Notes under the pieces: model-generated
The model's database searches: none
Told to the model about the DNA's origin: nothing
The model's input: only the letters and a program-made list of their open reading frames with translations
NCBI GenBank assembly: GCA_015183035.1
Contig: JACZZP010000019.1
Location: forward strand, 806,001-870,000
DNA: 64,000 nucleotides
DNA from: Meloidogyne chitwoodi
Taxonomy: Eukaryota > Nematoda > Chromadorea > Rhabditida > Meloidogynidae
Direction: 5' to 3'
Made by a program: the position numbers and the translations under genes
Shown here: positions 1-9,624 of the stretch, piece by piece
Position numbering within the stretch: position 1 is the first letter of the stretch
Layout: each line of letters starts with the position of its first letter

Positions 1-609
1 TTCTTCAGTATTTAGTTCTCTCTTAACAGCAAAAGATGTTAAAGGTATATTTTCAATAATTGCATTAGTTTTTTTCTTAGTTTTATTTTTCTTTGATATT
101 TTAATATTTGAAGAAGATGGTTGAAGTTGAGGAGGAGGATGTGGTGGTGGAGAGCTTTTTTTAATTTTTTTATAACGTTTCTTGAAAGATGAAGATGAAG
201 ATATTGAAGGTATAGAAGGTGGAGGAGGTCGTTTTGGAGTTTTAAAATTAATGAAAGGTTCTATATCTTTAGGTTGACTTGGATATGAAGGAAGAGAAAT
301 ATCGTCAGTTGTTAATAATTCATCGTCATCATCTTCAGTTATATTTGTAGAAGGTCTTGTACTCATAATTGCTCCTTGAGGATTAGCTACCATTTCAACT
401 TTGACTGGTCTATTCTGTTGTTCATTTCTCATTTGCAAATACCGTCTCAGTTCCTGGTTATATCGTATATTTTTAACATTTGGAGTATCTTTTTTCTTTA
501 TTATTTTTTCTAAATCTTTTTTAATTGAGTCAATATTTGGATCTCCTGTATCATAGGTAGTTAAACCTTTATAAATTTCTTCAGGAACTAAAATAAATTT
601 GTTTGCCAT
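1..609 (-). CDS. Polinton/Maverick structural-type ORF, C-terminus outside window
   Basis: Open frame from an ATG at 609 to the window edge (203 codons, no stop), so the protein is truncated by the window, not by mutation. It begins MANKFILVPEEIYKGLTTYD, an N-terminus that recalls, from memory, a small ORF that recurs in animal Polinton/Maverick elements. The rest is low complexity: a charged first half, an acidic stretch, then Pro runs and a Lys-rich segment, suggesting a flexible virion or DNA-associated protein. It starts 20 bases after the stop of the preceding gene at 629, on the same strand, so it belongs to the same cluster as the packaging ATPase. The exact function is not known to me; family assignment is by resemblance only. 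Confidence 0.6.
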   Translation of the reverse strand, partial: MANKFILVPEEIYKGLTTYDTGDPNIDSIKKDLEKIIKKKDTPNVKNIRYNQELRRYLQMRNEQQNRPVKVEMVANPQGAIMSTRPSTNITEDDDDELLTTDDISLPSYPSQPKDIEPFINFKTPKRPPPPSIPSISSSSSFKKRYKKIKKSSPPPHPPPQLQPSSSNIKISKKNKTKKKTNAIIENIPLTSFAVKRELNTEE

Positions 610-628
610 TTTTTTTAAATTTAATAAA

Positions 629-985
629 TTATTCGTTGCTTTTTATAGAATTTCCAAGTGATTTTGCCAAATCTAAAAGAACAGGTGTTAAGAGAGCAGC
701 AAACATGCCTATACCTTCACCTTTTTGATCTAAAATTTTTCTTGCTCCTCGTTCACTTCTTATACGACTCATTTGCCGTAAGAAATCTGCATGAGGGATT
801 AATCGTTTCTTTTGGGCATTTGTGAGATTAAAACGTGATTTTAAAATATTTAAACAAATTTCTGATAGAGATAATAATTGATTTGTATTTGCAAGTCTTA
901 ATAAACGACGTATTTTCTGTTGAGATTTTGTTCGAGCTAGAACATTTAAAAATTGTTTGTTATCTTGAACAAGTTGACTAACCAT
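629..985 (-). CDS. small pX-like protein of Polinton/adenovirus-type elements
   Basis: 118 codons from an ATG at 985. The N-terminal two thirds are basic and helical, with a motif around residues 64-80 (LIPHADFLRQMSRIRS) followed by a Gly-containing hydrophobic tail (GEGIGMFAALLTPVLLDLA). This order, 'LIP-x-x-x-x-LR ... basic ... Gly-rich hydrophobic tail', matches the small ORF found next to the packaging ATPase in many metazoan Polintons and adintovirus-like elements, compared with the adenovirus pX core peptide or a membrane-active minor capsid peptide. It begins 7 bases below the ATPase stop at 992. The frame is intact. Role in the virion is inferred from position and composition. Confidence 0.6.
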   Translation of the reverse strand: MVSQLVQDNKQFLNVLARTKSQQKIRRLLRLANTNQLLSLSEICLNILKSRFNLTNAQKKRLIPHADFLRQMSRIRSERGARKILDQKGEGIGMFAALLTPVLLDLAKSLGNSIKSNE

Positions 986-991
986 ATTTTT

Positions 992-1651
992 TTATACTTG
1001 ACCGTTTTTTGGAATAAAAATTATTTTTTCTTCGTCGTCTTTAAATATACTTGTACGAAGACGTAACTCAGGATCTGATGAAGCATGCATATCAATAACC
1101 AAATAACCATAAGGTTTATTTGTTGCTTGTCTATACGCATCAATGAAATAATCAAGTTTTCTTGGAAATAATTGTACTCCAATGTTTCGTACAGCTAAAA
1201 CAGAGTTTGGAGAACGCATTATTATAATATATTGAGCATTTTGTCTAGCAACTTTTATTTTACGTTCAAATAAATTTTGTGTTACAAAAACTATAGCAAA
1301 ATTTTGATGATGAGATTTTTTTGTAAATAATTCTGACAAATATTTTTCATCAATTGAAAGAAGCAAGTCGTCAAAAATTAAAAGTAAAGGTTTTTGATAT
1401 TTCTTAATATAATCTTCAGGAGGAACACCCGAAAAAACACTAATTCCAGATTTTTGAAGAATAGGTACAATATTACTCATCTCACCAAAACAATAAAGAA
1501 TACTTTTAGGTTTAGGGTCAATTAAGTCTGTTGCTTCAGAAATAAATTTTAATAAAAATGTACTTTTACCACTGGAACTAGGTCCAGAAATAATCATACC
1601 AAAAGGAAGTTTGAATTTTAAATCTTTATCTTTGAATATTAATGATTCCAT
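992..1651 (-). CDS. FtsK/HerA-type DNA-packaging ATPase (Polinton, A32-like)
   Basis: 219 codons from an ATG at 1651. A P-loop NTPase: Walker A is GPSSSGKST at residues 22-30 and Walker B is LLLIFDD at about residues 89-95, followed by a Gln-containing sensor-like strand (FAIVFVTQN, about 117-125). Length and motif spacing fit the compact genome-packaging ATPases of Polintons, virophages and adenovirus-like elements (A32 family), which pump element DNA into a capsid. The catalytic motifs are all present and the frame is intact, so this copy may be recently active or recently inserted. Neighbours on both sides are same-strand virus-like ORFs. No polymerase B, integrase or major capsid gene is in the window; they would lie left of base 1. 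Confidence 0.8.
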   Translation of the reverse strand: MESLIFKDKDLKFKLPFGMIISGPSSSGKSTFLLKFISEATDLIDPKPKSILYCFGEMSNIVPILQKSGISVFSGVPPEDYIKKYQKPLLLIFDDLLLSIDEKYLSELFTKKSHHQNFAIVFVTQNLFERKIKVARQNAQYIIIMRSPNSVLAVRNIGVQLFPRKLDYFIDAYRQATNKPYGYLVIDMHASSDPELRLRTSIFKDDEEKIIFIPKNGQV

Positions 1652-1699
1652 TTTTAAAATAAGAGAAAAAATAATAATGAAAGTTTAAATACGAAAAAA

Positions 1700-1996
1700 T
1701 CAATGAGGTATATTATATAATGCTTCAATAGCTGTCATTTCTTCTTGTTCTTTTGCTGCTTGATTTTTTAAATTTTTTAATTGTTCAGTTTGATGAATTC
1801 CTGTTGTAGCAACATTTAAATTATCAAAAAATTCATTTAATATTTCATTTTCTTTATTATCATCATTTTTTGTAGATTTTTGTTGGTTAGCAGGTTGTTT
1901 TAATTGTTTTAGTTTTTCTTGTTTATTTTGAACTTGTTGTTTTGGAGGCAAAGGTTGGGGAGTTGATACTGGTACAGAGCTATGTGGAATATTAAA
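1700..1996 (-). CDS. small Gln/Lys-rich ORF in the Polinton cluster, start unclear
   Basis: Open frame of up to about 98 codons ending at 1700. It is rich in Gln, Lys and Asn with a C-terminal acidic helix (EEMTAIEALYNIPH). No ATG is present in this frame downstream of the last upstream stop; a TTG at 1951 or a spliced upstream exon (a TTTAAATTTAAG acceptor-like tract sits near 1997) could supply the start. Interestingly INPH-like NIPH occurs both near the open upstream end (VFNIPHSS) and at the C-terminus. Same strand and spacing as its neighbours, so it is treated as a cluster member. Function unknown. Confidence 0.4.
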   Translation of the reverse strand, partial: FNIPHSSVPVSTPQPLPPKQQVQNKQEKLKQLKQPANQQKSTKNDDNKENEILNEFFDNLNVATTGIHQTEQLKNLKNQAAKEQEEMTAIEALYNIPH

Positions 1997-2050
1997 AACA
2001 CGTCCTTTATTTTTAATCTTAAATTTAAAATATTATTTTTTTAAACTTTT

Positions 2051-2350
2051 TTAAATATGTACCCGAAAGAAACAAATTCCTGGTAAATCATAAGTTTGGT
2101 CAAAAGGTACAAAACGTGTTCCAGAGATACGAGTACAATAAATTGTAATTCCATCTTTTGTTATTACATAATCAACTTCAACTTCTGTACTTTTACATTC
2201 ACGACATTTGCCTCCTTGTTCAAAAGAAACAAAACGTGAAGGATTTAAACGGTCACTTGAAATAGTTATACCATTTAAATTAATATTTATTTCTACTTCA
2301 GGTAAAATTTGTCGAGTAAGAAGTTTTTTGTTATTTGTATTAAGAGCCAT
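2051..2350 (-). CDS. hypothetical Polinton-cluster protein with a twofold internal repeat
   Basis: About 99 codons from the ATG at 2350 (MALNTNNKKLLTRQ); the open frame extends further upstream only from a TTG. The protein contains the same motif twice: GITISSDRLNPSRFVSFEQ and GITIYCTRISGTRFVPFDQ, separated by a CxxC-containing linker (KCRECKSTEVEVDY). The pattern 'GITI - about 8 residues - RFV-x-F-(D/E)-Q' suggests two copies of a beta-rich unit. No family was recognised. It lies between the 170-residue ORF and the small Gln/Lys-rich ORF, all on the minus strand. Confidence 0.5.
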   Translation of the reverse strand: MALNTNNKKLLTRQILPEVEININLNGITISSDRLNPSRFVSFEQGGKCRECKSTEVEVDYVITKDGITIYCTRISGTRFVPFDQTYDLPGICFFRVHI

Positions 2351-2439
2351 TGCAACAAAAATTTTAAAAATAAACAAATGAATGATTTTCAAAATTTTGA
2401 TGATCTGCTTTTATACAACAAATTAAGCCACGCCCACTT

Positions 2440-2952
2440 TTATTTAAATAATGAATTAAAGAAGTTTCCAATAGATGAGAAAAATTTATTTATAAAACCC
2501 AAACTTAAACCATTTCCTTTTGAAGAAACAGTTGTAGTTGCTAAAGTAATTGATTTCTGTTTTGTAATAGGTATATCACTTGATCTCCACATATGTAATT
2601 TTTTAATAGTATTTGGTGAAGGTGTCACAATCCATTTTGAAAATTGTTTACGGATTGTTTCTATTTCTTTAAAATCAGGATTATATGGTCTAACATATAC
2701 TCTTGGTATTTGTTTATTAATTAAGTCTAATCTTTTTTCATCCAACATTTTGTCTATATGTTTAATTACAAAAAAACCGTTTGAATTATTTGTATTAGCA
2801 CCTCCTTTTTGAGGTATTCTTCTAAACATTGTTATTTTAGCTTCTTCTCTCTTCCAAGGTTTATCATCTAAATGATCTCTCTCAGAATTATTAAAAATAT
2901 TAGAATAAACATTATAAAATAAAAACGAAATTAAAATTATTATTAAATGCAT
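2440..2952 (-). CDS. hypothetical Polinton-cluster protein with hydrophobic N-terminus
   Basis: 170 codons from an ATG at 2952. Residues 1-18 (MHLIIILISFLFYNVYS) form a signal peptide or membrane anchor; the C-terminus (SLGFINKFFSSIGNFFNSL) is a second amphipathic, Phe-rich helix. The middle is basic and contains a QKGGA stretch reminiscent of a virion-maturation cleavage region, though that is a guess. This is the first gene of the visible minus-strand cluster; upstream lies 150 bases of A/T-only sequence that could hold the promoter. An open plus-strand frame over the same bases (2309-2812) is a shadow. Confidence 0.5.
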   Translation of the reverse strand: MHLIIILISFLFYNVYSNIFNNSERDHLDDKPWKREEAKITMFRRIPQKGGANTNNSNGFFVIKHIDKMLDEKRLDLINKQIPRVYVRPYNPDFKEIETIRKQFSKWIVTPSPNTIKKLHMWRSSDIPITKQKSITLATTTVSSKGNGLSLGFINKFFSSIGNFFNSLFK

Positions 2953-3300
2953 TTTTAATTTAATATTAACTTCTTTTTTTTTTTACTTATATACTAATAT
3001 TTTTTATTGTTTTTTTTAGTATAGTTAAAAAAAAACAATTTTTAAAAATTCACACCTTTTATTTTTTAAAAAATTTACTTTTTTTTTAAAATAAAAAATA
3101 AATTATTTTTTAAAAAAAGGGCGGAGCCTCTAGGATGTCAGCAAACATAAAAAGAAAAACATGAAATGTAAAGGTTGAAACATCCCAAACCCTTAGGTTG
3201 TCGACAAATATCAAAATAATTCTTCTACAAAATATATGGGCGTGTCCTTCAATACCCACAGGAAAGTGCGGTAAAAAAAGGGAATTTCTCCTTAGGGCTA
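2953..3300. other. A/T tract and unplaced repeat-like sequence, no gene
   Basis: 2953-3118 is almost pure A/T with long homopolymers. 3119-3300 is GC-richer with no ORF of useful length. It may be the right end of the Polinton, but no terminal inverted repeat can be shown because the left end is outside the window. Confidence 0.4.
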
Positions 3301-3525
3301 ACTACTAGTTCTTTTTCGGAACTTTATTTTTAATTTTTATTGTTCCAGTTCCAGTGCTGGAACTATTGTGGGGTTAGGAACTAGTCCCGGGCCAGTCTAG
3401 TTCAGGAACTAGTTCCGGAACTAGTTCCAATAAACAACGATTTCCATAGTTCCAGTTCCAAACCAGTTCCATAAATTTGGTAGTTCCATAGTTCCAGTTC
3501 CGGAACTTGAACTTTCCCAGCTTGC
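3301..3525. mobile_element. GTTCC/GGAAC fold-back element (MITE family 1), copy 1
   Basis: A dense run of the palindromic words AGTTCCGGAACT and GGAACTAGTTCC, interrupted by a central 'TATTGTGGGGT(T)AGGAACTAG' box. The same arrangement recurs at 26342, 26673, 28692, 34555, 40105, 44062, 48680 and 54445. The best copies end in CAGTGATCGGCAAGTTCC and its reverse complement. This copy abuts a coding exon on its right side. Confidence 0.7.
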
Positions 3526-3530
3526 CAGTA

Positions 3531-3737
3531 CTCAAAAGGTCTCATCTCACAAAAAATGCCATCCATCTTGTTTAAATAAATTCTTAAAAAATATACCTTA
3601 AATCTAACTAAATCTATAAGAGTAGATACAGTACATCCTTGATGTATTTCAACCTCACAACGGTCTTCACTGACTTTTCCATATTTTGGCAAATAAATGG
3701 TGTTAATTATGACCCTCACTTTAGGGCCAAATGCCAT
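3531..3737 (-). CDS. unknown 5' coding exon(s), interrupted by a MITE
   Basis: ATG at 3737 opens a frame reading MAFGPKVRVIINTIYLPKYG, then an acidic/beta-like stretch ending DLVRFK at about 3597, where AAG|GTATAT is a good splice donor. The strand pattern (hydrophobic strand, loop, acidic strand, helix) resembles a ubiquitin-like beta-grasp domain, but no family was recognised. The frame can also read on, or resume after a 30-base intron, into MDGIFCEMRPFEYWQ before running straight into the fold-back element at 3301-3525. Either the remaining exons lie further left or the gene has been cut by the insertion. Direction and start are plausible only. Confidence 0.35.
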
Positions 3738-4866
3738 TATTCGAAGTTAAATAAAAAATAATAAAAAAATTTAAAATTTTTTTCAATCAATTTTATCCAA
3801 ATTTCAAGAAAAAATAAAATTAATAAATAGAAAAAATAAAATTAAAAAAAAAAAAGATTATATAAAGAAAAATAATATGTTTTTTAATATATTTGAAAGA
3901 CAGACATTTTTTATTTTTTCTTTACAATTAAAAAAAAATATTTTTTATTTTTTTCTTTGTTCTATTTTTATTAAACATAAGAGCAGCTTTTTCATAGAAA
4001 CAATTGATTAAGCAAAGAAGATATCGCAACTTTTTTTCCTTCAATTGAATTTTAAAAATAAAAATATTAAATTAAAAAAATTAAAAAGATATTTTATAAT
4101 AATTAATATAAATATTTATTAAAATAAATTAAAATATAATTAAAAATAAATTTAAAAAAGTAAATTTAAAAAATTAAATTAAGCGATTTTCTAATAAATT
4201 ATTAAAATAAAAATGTAGAAAATTATGGATTTAGAAATTAAATAATAAGATTAAAAATAAAATTTATGTTTCTTTAATTAGTAATTGCCATTTAATATAA
4301 ATAAATCATTTAAATGAAAAGTGTGTCTTTAATGTAAATTGGGAAAAATTTGACAATTAAATTTTTTAATTTACTGTCAGAAATAAAATTAAAAAATTAA
4401 ATACAAAATAAAATTTATAATCTTTTTTAATTAACTAATAAATAATTATTTAAATTAAAATTAAGTCTTTAATGCTAATATTTCAATTATAAAAGAGCCT
4501 TCCAAGTCGTCCACATCTCAAATTCCTCCACCAATTAAGTTCATGATGAAAGCGCCTTTTCCTTTTATACTAATACTTATTTTTTCTATTTTAAAAGTTA
4601 TAAGAGAGTAGCTCCATTTTAAATCATCTAACAAATATTTATTAAATTTAAAAAATAAAAACAAATATTTAATTAAAAAAAATAAACAAATATTTAATTA
4701 AAAAAAATAAAAACAAATATTATTTAAAAATAAAAACAAATATTTAATTAAAAAAACAAAAACAAATATTTAAATTAAAAAATAAAAACAAATATTAAAT
4801 TTAAAAAATAAATAAAAAAAATATTTATTTAAAAAATAAAAACAAATATTTAATTAAAAAAAAATT
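3738..4866. other. AT-rich intergenic region with an A/T tandem repeat
   Basis: No coding signal. 4630-4860 carries about ten imperfect copies of a 25-base unit built on AAAACAAATATTTAATTAAA, which lies just downstream of the CDK10 stop. Confidence 0.6.
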
Positions 4867-6829
4867 TTAAGTACTACTATTTTTAATTCTTTTCCTTTTT
4901 CTTGTCAAACCACTCAACGAAGGCATCATCGAAGGGTCACAAGGTAAAGGAGATCGTCTAAAATATTCATTATTCAAACATTGTTCTGCAGTTACTCGAC
5001 GTCTTAAATATTTAAAAACAATTTAAAAATTAAAAAATAAAATTTACTTTGGATCATAAACAAACAAAGAATTTAAAAGTTTTAAACATTCTGGTGCTCT
5101 TTCTGCAAAAACTGCTTTAATATTATTATAAGGTTGCTTCATTAATTGCATTTTTTCAAGTATTGGAAGTTTTGACATTCCTGGCCAAATTTTTTCTGTT
5201 GGAGTACCCAAAAGGCTTATTATAAGACGAATCTTAACAATTTATTTTAAAAATTTTTAAAAATATAAACCTGATCAATTTCATCTTTTCCAGGTAATAA
5301 AGGCTTATGTAAAATTAATTCACCCATTATACTAAATAAAAAGAATAAAATATTTTTTAAAATTAATAGAAATGATAATTTAAACAAATATATAATCGAA
5401 ATAAGTCAAAATAAAAATATATAGACACAGCTGGATTCGAACCCACAACCTAAAAATTAGTGAAAATTCAACTACTCCACTAGACCACAAACTCATTTAT
5501 AGTTAAATCGAAGTTATTCTTCTATTTTTATGGACTTATTCTTCTATATTTCTATGAAGAATTATAGAAAGTTTTAAAGAAAAAATATCTCAAAATTAAA
5601 TAAAAATATTTAAAAAATTCTAACCATCCACATGCCCATATATCAATAGCAGGAGATTGAAATTTACTTCCAAATAGCAATTCAGGAGAACGATACCAAA
5701 GAGTAACAACTCTGGGTGTCATTTCAGTGGGTGGATCACCATAAAGCCTAGCCAATCCAAAATCAGCAATTTTTAATATTCCTTGACTTGTTAATAATAA
5801 ATTGGAAACCTAAAAAAAAGAAAAAAATGTTGAAAATAAAAAACAAAAAATACTTTAATATCTCTATGAATGAAAAAACGACTGTGTAAATATGCAACAC
5901 CTCTAAATAATTGAAGCAAAATACATTTTACTTGTGATTCGCTAAATGGAGTTTGCATATTGTCAAGAAGAGAGGCTAGATCCTAAAAAATAAATGAAAA
6001 CTAAAAACAGTAATTTTTTAAAAATTCTGAAAAAACGGCAGGCCGAAACTTGCGGAAAGAAAACCTTGCGGACCAAAGCTTCTGGACTCAAACTTCTGGT
6101 CCAAAACTTGGATATAGATTTAGTACCATGCTACAAATTTGTTAAATAAATTATTGTACCAATTGGTCCTTTAAAAGGAAAATAAACTAATTCCTTTGTA
6201 AGCTTTAGTGGGCGTCCGCAAAGTTCAGTCCGCAAGTTTCGCTCTACCGAAAAACATGGAATTAAAGCGAAACGGTTTTTAAAAAAAATAAAACCTGATC
6301 ACAATATTCCATAACCAAAAATATTTGATCAATTCTTCTCCCAACAACCACATCAAACAATCGAACAATATTTTCATGTTCAATGTCCATTAAAGATTGA
6401 ATTTCTCGCATGACAGAAATTGATACACCTTCTTTTTTTAAGTCTAAGCGAACTTTTTTAAGTGCAACCTAAAAATTAAAAAATTTTAAAAATTTATTAT
6501 AATAATGTTGAGAAAAAAACTTAAAGTTTTTCCACTTTTTTTGTCTTTTCCTTCGTAAACAATCCCATAAGTGCCAGCACCTAGTTGTCTAATTTTTTCA
6601 AATTCGTTGACAGAACGACATGCTCCATTACCAATTAATTCCTTTAAATTTATAAAATATACTTGGCCAAATCCTAAAATAAAGGGGAGACGCATGATGT
6701 CCGCAATTGCGAAAATTGTCCGCAAAAATTTATAAATAAATTTTTTACCAAAGGTAGTTTGAGTTGTTTAAGTGTCGCAATAGAAACATAACAAAGATAT
6801 TTTCCACCTTCATCAGGTTTAGAAGTCAT
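4867..6829 (-). CDS. cdk-10: cyclin-dependent kinase 10
   Basis: Ser/Thr kinase of the CDK10 type, which with cyclin M phosphorylates transcription and signalling factors. Exons read (minus): 6829-6749, 6641-~6509, 6468-6295, 5982-5854, 5809-5625, 5331-5271, 5232-5048, 5002-4867. Visible features: glycine loop [16 protein letters not shown] lysine, cyclin-binding helix VSISVMREI (replacing PSTAIRE), catalytic [23 protein letters not shown] activation segment, WACGCIMGEL, and the CDK10-specific tail [13 protein letters not shown]. The last six exons join in phase with canonical GT/AG sites. The first two junctions do not: no GT donor near 6509 gives the frame needed at 6468, and exon 1 joins exon 2 in frame only with a poor acceptor. 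Either one homopolymer is misread or the N-terminus needs another model. Total about 360 residues, as in human CDK10. Confidence 0.85.
5423..5494 (-). ncRNA. tRNA-like sequence (pol III A and B boxes), probably a tRNA pseudogene or SINE head
   Basis: Inside the 5332-5624 CDK10 intron. Reading the minus strand, TGGTCTAGTGG (5487-5477) is a perfect A box and GGTTCGAATCC (5443-5433) a perfect B box, at the usual distance. A TTTTCAC loop between them would give anticodon UUC (Glu). However the acceptor-stem arms do not pair and the anticodon stem is weak, so a working tRNA is unlikely. Being on the same strand as CDK10, it would be transcribed as part of the pre-mRNA too. Confidence 0.4.
6033..6250. 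repeat. dispersed repeat in CDK10 intron, inverted copy at 57545-57690
   Basis: Shares long blocks (GGACCAATTGG-like, CTTACAAAGAAATTAGTTTATTT-like and 'GCAGGCCGAAAC') with the reverse complement of 57545-57690 in the SPOC gene. Its ends, GGCAGGCCGAAACTTGCGGA and TCCGCAAGTTTCGCTCTACC, are inverted repeats, so it is probably a small DNA transposon. Confidence 0.5.
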
Positions 6830-6934
6830 TAAATTAATTTTTAGAAAGGTAATTAATTCTTTTAAATATATGTATATTTTTCTAAAATAAAAAAAGTTAA
6901 ATAAAAATAAATTAGAAAAAAAATATTAAAAAAT

Positions 6935-7078
6935 GGGGGACACGCCCGATTAGTCGCCGGCCGACTGGCCGCATGTAGTCTCTAGTTTCCACTTTATCTC
7001 TAATTCTCTTTGTTTCACATACTATTGCGCGGCCAATCGGCCCGCTACAAATCGGCCGGCGACTAATCGGGCTGTACC
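6935..7078. mobile_element. short fold-back element
   Basis: Inverted ends CCCGATTAGTCGCCGGCCGA and TCGGCCGGCGACTAATCGGG, with a loop containing TTCCACTTTATCTC. Markedly GC-rich arms in an AT-rich setting. It lies immediately upstream of CDK10. Confidence 0.65.
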
Positions 7079-7103
7079 CAAAAAATGGTCATCACTCGTT
7101 TTC

Positions 7104-7359
7104 GGGTACACCTCAACTGAGTCCGCACAACTGAGTCCCGGCTCAACTGAGTCCTGGCACAACTGAGTACGCTTTGTTCACAGTCAACCAAATTAATTTA
7201 TTTTTATCTCATTCGACTCAGCTCGAAGAGCTCTTTCAAATGAGCTATCATTTGTATTTTTTTATAATTCGTATATAGGAAAAAATTTGAGTTAAACTTT
7301 AAAACGGTTACTCAGTTGAGCCGGGACTCAGTTGTGCCGGACTTAGTTGAACTGCTCCC
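7104..7359. mobile_element. hAT-type MITE with 8-bp target duplication (family 2)
   Basis: Ends GGGTACACCTCAACTGAGTC and the reverse complement of GGGAGCAGTTCAACTAAGTC are inverted repeats; the arms repeat CAACTGAGTCC several times. It is flanked by the direct repeat CTCGTTTT at 7096-7103 and 7360-7367. The paralogous segment at 12931-12960 has the uninterrupted site CACTCGTTTCCATT, which confirms insertion. An 8-bp duplication points to hAT. A related copy is at 29774-30141. Confidence 0.8.
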
Positions 7360-9505
7360 CTCGTTTTCCATTATGTCAATTTTAAATGGAAGAGAAAAAG
7401 AAAGAGACAGTGAAAGAGAAAGAAATATTTTAAAAGAGAGTTAATAACACTAGGTTAGACTAGTGCTATTTATTGCAAAATTAAACAAAAATAAATAAAT
7501 AAATTTTTATTTATTTATTTTTGTTTAATGATTAATTTATTTCATAAAAATTTAAATAATCAATATTTACTAATTCAACTTTATTAAATAATATTTACAA
7601 AATAAATATGTTAAAAAAATTATTTACGTACTACAATTAATTCTAAACATTATAAAAAATAATATTAAAAAAAAATTATTAAAAAATTTAAATTAAAATG
7701 AAAAATATTATCAATGATGCAACAGTAACCAGAGACGCTACTAAACAGAACAAAAAATAATTTTAAAAAATTTTTAATTTTTTAAATTTATTACAATTAA
7801 ATTAATTTTATTTTTAATAATATAACAATTTTTAATTATAACAACGTATTAAATTTATAAAAAAATTTTCTACAAAGCCGAAATAATTAGAATCGTTGGC
7901 ATAAATATAAAAATAAAAAAATTTAATATTAACGGACCATTTTAAAATTATAAAAAATGTATATTTTTAAATTAATTTATGGGAGAGGACGATGAATAAC
8001 TCGAGAATTAAAAAATCAAATTTTAATATAAAAAATTAATTTAATAAATTTAAAGAGATGGTAATTTTCATTAAATTAATATTTTAAAAATTAAAATACT
8101 ATTTAATAAATTAACATTCTATCTCTCAGCTCTACAAAATTTACGTTATTTTACCCATTAATTTATTTAATTTAAAATATAAAATTATTTTTATAAAATA
8201 TTAAAAAAAACAATATTTATTGTTTAGCTAATTTTAATTTTTTAAAGAATTGTTTAAACGAAAGTCTTATCATTATAAAAAAATAAAGTGATTTGTTGTA
8301 GTTAATAGCATTCAAAATAATTATAATTAGCGACGAGCTCAATCAAATTGTTAAAAGTTCTTTTTGACTTTTAAAAAAATTATTTAATTATTTAAAATTA
8401 AAAATATAATTTTTTTACAAAATTATATTTAAAATTTAAACTAATTTGTGCATAATTAAATTTAATTTGGAAAAACTTGTTCATAGCGTCCAAGCTCCAA
8501 TCTGAATGATCCATATGTCATTCGAAAGAGCTCGTCGAGTTGAGTCGAATGACATCAAAAAAAGTTTTGGGTCTCAATTTTGGGCCGAGATATAGGTCCC
8601 TGAAATTCGAAAAACCATAGGGGGGAGTAAGCTCTTTTCGGGGTGAAAAATTCGAATAAGAGTATGATAGCTCATTCGAAAGAGCTCTTCGAGACCTATC
8701 GAATGAGACCAAAATTGTCGTGATTGGACGATTTTGAACAAAGTTATGAAAGATCTAAGTTTGCTGGAAACACGCCAAACGGACCTATTGGGAGTGTTTT
8801 ATGACTTCTTCATTTGGGAGCTCATCTCTCGTTGGCTTTTTGGTACATGCGTTATTCTACGGCGCAAATTACAACAAAATAATTAATTCAGTGAAAATAA
8901 TTTAAGTGCAGCCGCGGTAATCACTTTGAAGAGCTTACTCCCCCATATGGTTTTTCAAGTTTCAGGGACCTGTATCTCGGCCCAGAATTGAGACCCAAAA
9001 CTTTTTTTGATGTCATTCGACTCAACTCGATGAGCTCTTTCGAATGACATATGGATCATTCAGATTGGAGGTTGGACGCTATGAACAAGTTTTACCTTTA
9101 ATTTTTGCAATTTAAACGAAAATATCCTTAATTAGTCCTGAAACAATTTTCTAATTTAAATAATTTTATAAAATATTATTTTTTATTAAATTAATTTTAA
9201 ACAAATAACTTTAATATTAAAAATTGTACTGAAGAATTTAGATAATTTGCCGAACTTACCACTAAGCAGCATAAAAAATTTAAATTAATTATTTAAAAAT
9301 GTTTTCTTCAAATTTAATTAAAAACTACACATATTTAATTTAAAATAATTTTACTAAATATTAAAATTATTTATTTAATTAATTTTATTTTTAATATTAA
9401 AAATTGTGCTTAAAACACCGCGTGGGCATATCCCAAACAGTCCTCTTCTTAACATAAAATTTATTTTTATTTTTAAAAATATTCTTATAATTTATTTACC
9501 ATTAA
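7360..9505. repeat. segmental duplication, copy 1
   Basis: Aligns by eye with 12931-14328: shared landmarks are the GAGAAAGAAATATTTTAAAAG block followed by ACACTAGGTTAGACTAGTGC, the GGGAGAGGACGATGAATAAC block, and TGGGCATATCCCAAACAGTC near the right end. No ORF with coding character. This copy carries two extra insertions (7104-7359 at its edge, 8463-9094 inside) that copy 2 lacks. Confidence 0.75.
8463..9094. mobile_element. 632-base fold-back element (family 3)
   Basis: About 165-base inverted arms: the left arm begins AAAACTTGTTCATAGCGTCC, the right arm ends with its near-perfect complement. The arms hold GTCATTCGAAAGAGCTC and CAGGGACCT boxes. The loop includes GCTGGAAACACGCCAAAC. Copy 2 of the segmental duplication (around 13920) runs uninterrupted through this site. 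A related element with different outer arms is at 35106-35700, and fragments at 21800-22000 and 38060-38290. Confidence 0.8.
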
Positions 9506-9624
9506 GACAGTATGAAAAATACATATTTAATTAATAGATAATATTATTATATATATAATTAGTTTTAAAGTAGATAATAAAAATAATTGGGATATTTTGT
9601 GGAATAAAAATAAACAAATACCCA

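Noticed and set aside
2309..2812. 167-codon plus-strand frame
   Set aside because: Overlaps two minus-strand Polinton ORFs with better composition and spacing; no start context or homology.
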